A DNA stretch of 64,000 bases from Massilia timonae CCUG 45783. GTDB lineage: Bacteria; Pseudomonadota; Gammaproteobacteria; Burkholderiales; Burkholderiaceae_D. Below, in pieces: positions 63,252-64,000 of the stretch. Under the pieces are notes generated by a model. That model ran no database searches. It was given only the letters and a program-made list of their open reading frames with translations, and was not told the origin of the DNA. Positions within the stretch are counted from its first letter, which is position 1. Each line of letters opens with the position of its first letter. The translations under genes and the position numbers were made by a program. The DNA lies in NCBI RefSeq assembly GCF_000315425.1, contig NZ_JH992923.1, positions 578,554 to 642,553 of the forward strand, in the 5' to 3' direction.

Positions 63252-63521
63252 ATGAACGCCAAGAGTTTCATTGCCGCTGCTGCTTTGTTCGTTTCCGCTG
63301 CTACCGCCTTCGCTGCCGACAATGCAGACGCGGACGCAAAGACTAATACCGCCATCACCGGCGCAAGCGCAGCTGCATCCGCCAGCGCATCGAAGCTCAA
63401 CCTGCCGGCGGTTAGCGCTCCTTCCCGCATTTCGCGGGACGAGGTGCGCGCCGAAGCAGTCGAGGCCGTGAAGAAATACAAGCCGACGCTGGCGGGCCAG
63501 CTGGATCAATACAAGAATTGA
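63252..63521 (+). CDS. Small exported protein, DUF4148-like
   Basis: An 89-residue protein with a clear signal peptide (MNAKSFIAAAALFVSAATAFA, cut before ADN), an Ala/Ser/Asp-rich middle, and a C-terminal helix SRDEVRAEAVEAVKKYKP resembling the end of DUF4148 proteins common in Burkholderiales. Function unknown. AGGAG lies 7 bp before the ATG. It is divergent from the LysR gene, which may control it. Confidence 0.75.
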   Translation: MNAKSFIAAAALFVSAATAFAADNADADAKTNTAITGASAAASASASKLNLPAVSAPSRISRDEVRAEAVEAVKKYKPTLAGQLDQYKN

Positions 63522-63607
63522 AGCACGTGAGGTTCGGCCGCCAGGCCTGCCGGGATCGGTATTAATAAATCAAGGGCTTTCGATGCGTCGTCACTCCTTT
63601 TTTGTTT

Positions 63608-63720
63608 GCACCGAGGCCGTTGGCTGTCTCCATGAGGGGCAGGACATCGAGCAGTTCGAGCGGCACCAGCGCCACCACACGGCCGCCACTCCCGCCACCG
63701 GTCATACGCACGCCCCGACG
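63608..63720 (-). pseudogene. Short relic of a galactokinase C-terminus
   Basis: Read on the minus strand, 63720 to about 63610 encodes RRGVRMTGGGSGGRVVALVP followed by LELLDVLPLM. This matches the GHMP-kinase motif 3 region at the end of galactokinases (GARMTGGGFGGCVVALVP). The reading frame is not maintained as a full gene and no kinase body exists nearby, so it is a remnant of about 110 bp. Confidence 0.5.
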
Positions 63721-63721
63721 G

Positions 63722-63984
63722 GTGGCGGAGAGTCAGTATGATGATCTCGAAGTTGTCTTGCATTGTGAGGGACTTGCGCGGTAGCCGAGCATGACTCGTG
63801 ACATGGTATTTTCGTGGTACTGATGTGCTTGCCCGAGCGTTAAGGTCTTTATTAACTGTTTAGTGCCGTGCGATCATATTCCTCGTCGTAGCTGGCCTTT
63901 ATTCCGAGCAAAGGCTATGCTGAACGAGTTGATTGCTGGGTTCAGCAATCCCGGAATTTCAAAGCACCAGGAGCAATTTGCAGC
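63722..63984. other. Non-coding stretch with one perfect hairpin
   Basis: Apart from the galactokinase relic I see no gene between 63522 and 63984. G+C drops here (for example AAGGTCTTTATTAACTGTTT). A perfect 8-bp hairpin GATTGCTG-GGTT-CAGCAATC lies at 63931-63950, about 35 bp before a possible new start codon, and may be a leader structure. Confidence 0.5.
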
Positions 63985-64000
63985 ATGAGTTCACGCATTC
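63985..64000 (+). CDS. Possible start of a gene cut by the window end
   Basis: ATG at 63985 is preceded by CAGGAG 11 bp upstream and begins MSSRI before the window ends. The lower-G+C leader and hairpin upstream fit a new transcription unit. Nothing can be said of the product. Confidence 0.35.

Overview
The window is high-G+C DNA with tightly packed genes, many ATGA or TGATG start/stop overlaps and a recurring GGAGAC-type ribosome binding site. Gene content (ppsA, EtfBA, IclR/TetR/LysR regulators, DUF1302/DUF1329 proteins) and style suggest a betaproteobacterium, possibly Oxalobacteraceae (Massilia-like). That assignment is inference. I see no tRNA, rRNA, CRISPR array, insertion sequence or phage gene.

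Positions 1 to about 56.7 kb look like one catabolic island for a hydrophobic, ring-containing compound handled partly as CoA thioesters. The left arm (1-22.3 kb, + strand) holds an NTF2-like protein, a CMD protein, a two-domain CoA-transferase, four acyl-CoA dehydrogenases, an APH-type kinase, an MFS carrier, two SDRs, a cytochrome P450, an amidohydrolase, an enoyl-CoA hydratase homologue, a fused 2-oxoacid:ferredoxin oxidoreductase, EtfBA and a Crp/Fnr regulator. The middle - strand block (22.3-27.0 kb) has a BphC-type extradiol dioxygenase, an SDR, a P450-type ferredoxin, an IclR regulator, an SCP-x-like thiolase and its DUF35 partner. From 27.1 to 40.9 kb come SDRs, two FAH-family hydrolases, an MFS carrier, a ferredoxin reductase, a tannase-like lipoprotein, a DUF2889 protein, a TetR regulator, a second amidohydrolase, a 3-hydroxyacyl-CoA dehydrogenase and a thiolase. 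From 41.0 to 54.6 kb there is an envelope module (DUF1302, DUF1329, YCF48-like, RND/MMPL), then a VOC-like protein, an enoyl-CoA hydratase, an SDR, an MDR reductase, an unusual two-gene Rieske oxygenase and an MFS carrier. A conventional Rieske oxygenase alpha/beta pair lies on the - strand at 54.6-56.6 kb.

Two points stand out. First, at 51403-53375 the Rieske [2Fe-2S] motif and the mononuclear-iron motif, normally in one oxygenase alpha subunit, sit on two overlapping genes. Second, at least eight intergenic regions carry the same 27-bp imperfect palindrome (half-site about TTGAACAGAA, 7-bp spacer), often coinciding with -35/-10 elements. This suggests one regulon; the TetR protein at 35.0 kb, whose operon is flanked by two copies, is the best candidate regulator.

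From 56.7 kb on, the content is ordinary: bacteriohemerythrin, glutathione peroxidase, acetyl-CoA acetyltransferase, PEP synthase, a LysR regulator and a small exported protein. Two gene relics lie here (the C-terminus of a formate dehydrogenase alpha subunit and of a galactokinase), so the right flank has suffered deletions. The substrate cannot be named from sequence. The mix of heteromeric acyl-CoA dehydrogenase, SCP-x/DUF35 pair, P450 and extradiol dioxygenase recalls steroid or terpenoid catabolism, whereas the Rieske, FAH and amidohydrolase genes recall (poly)aromatic degradation.
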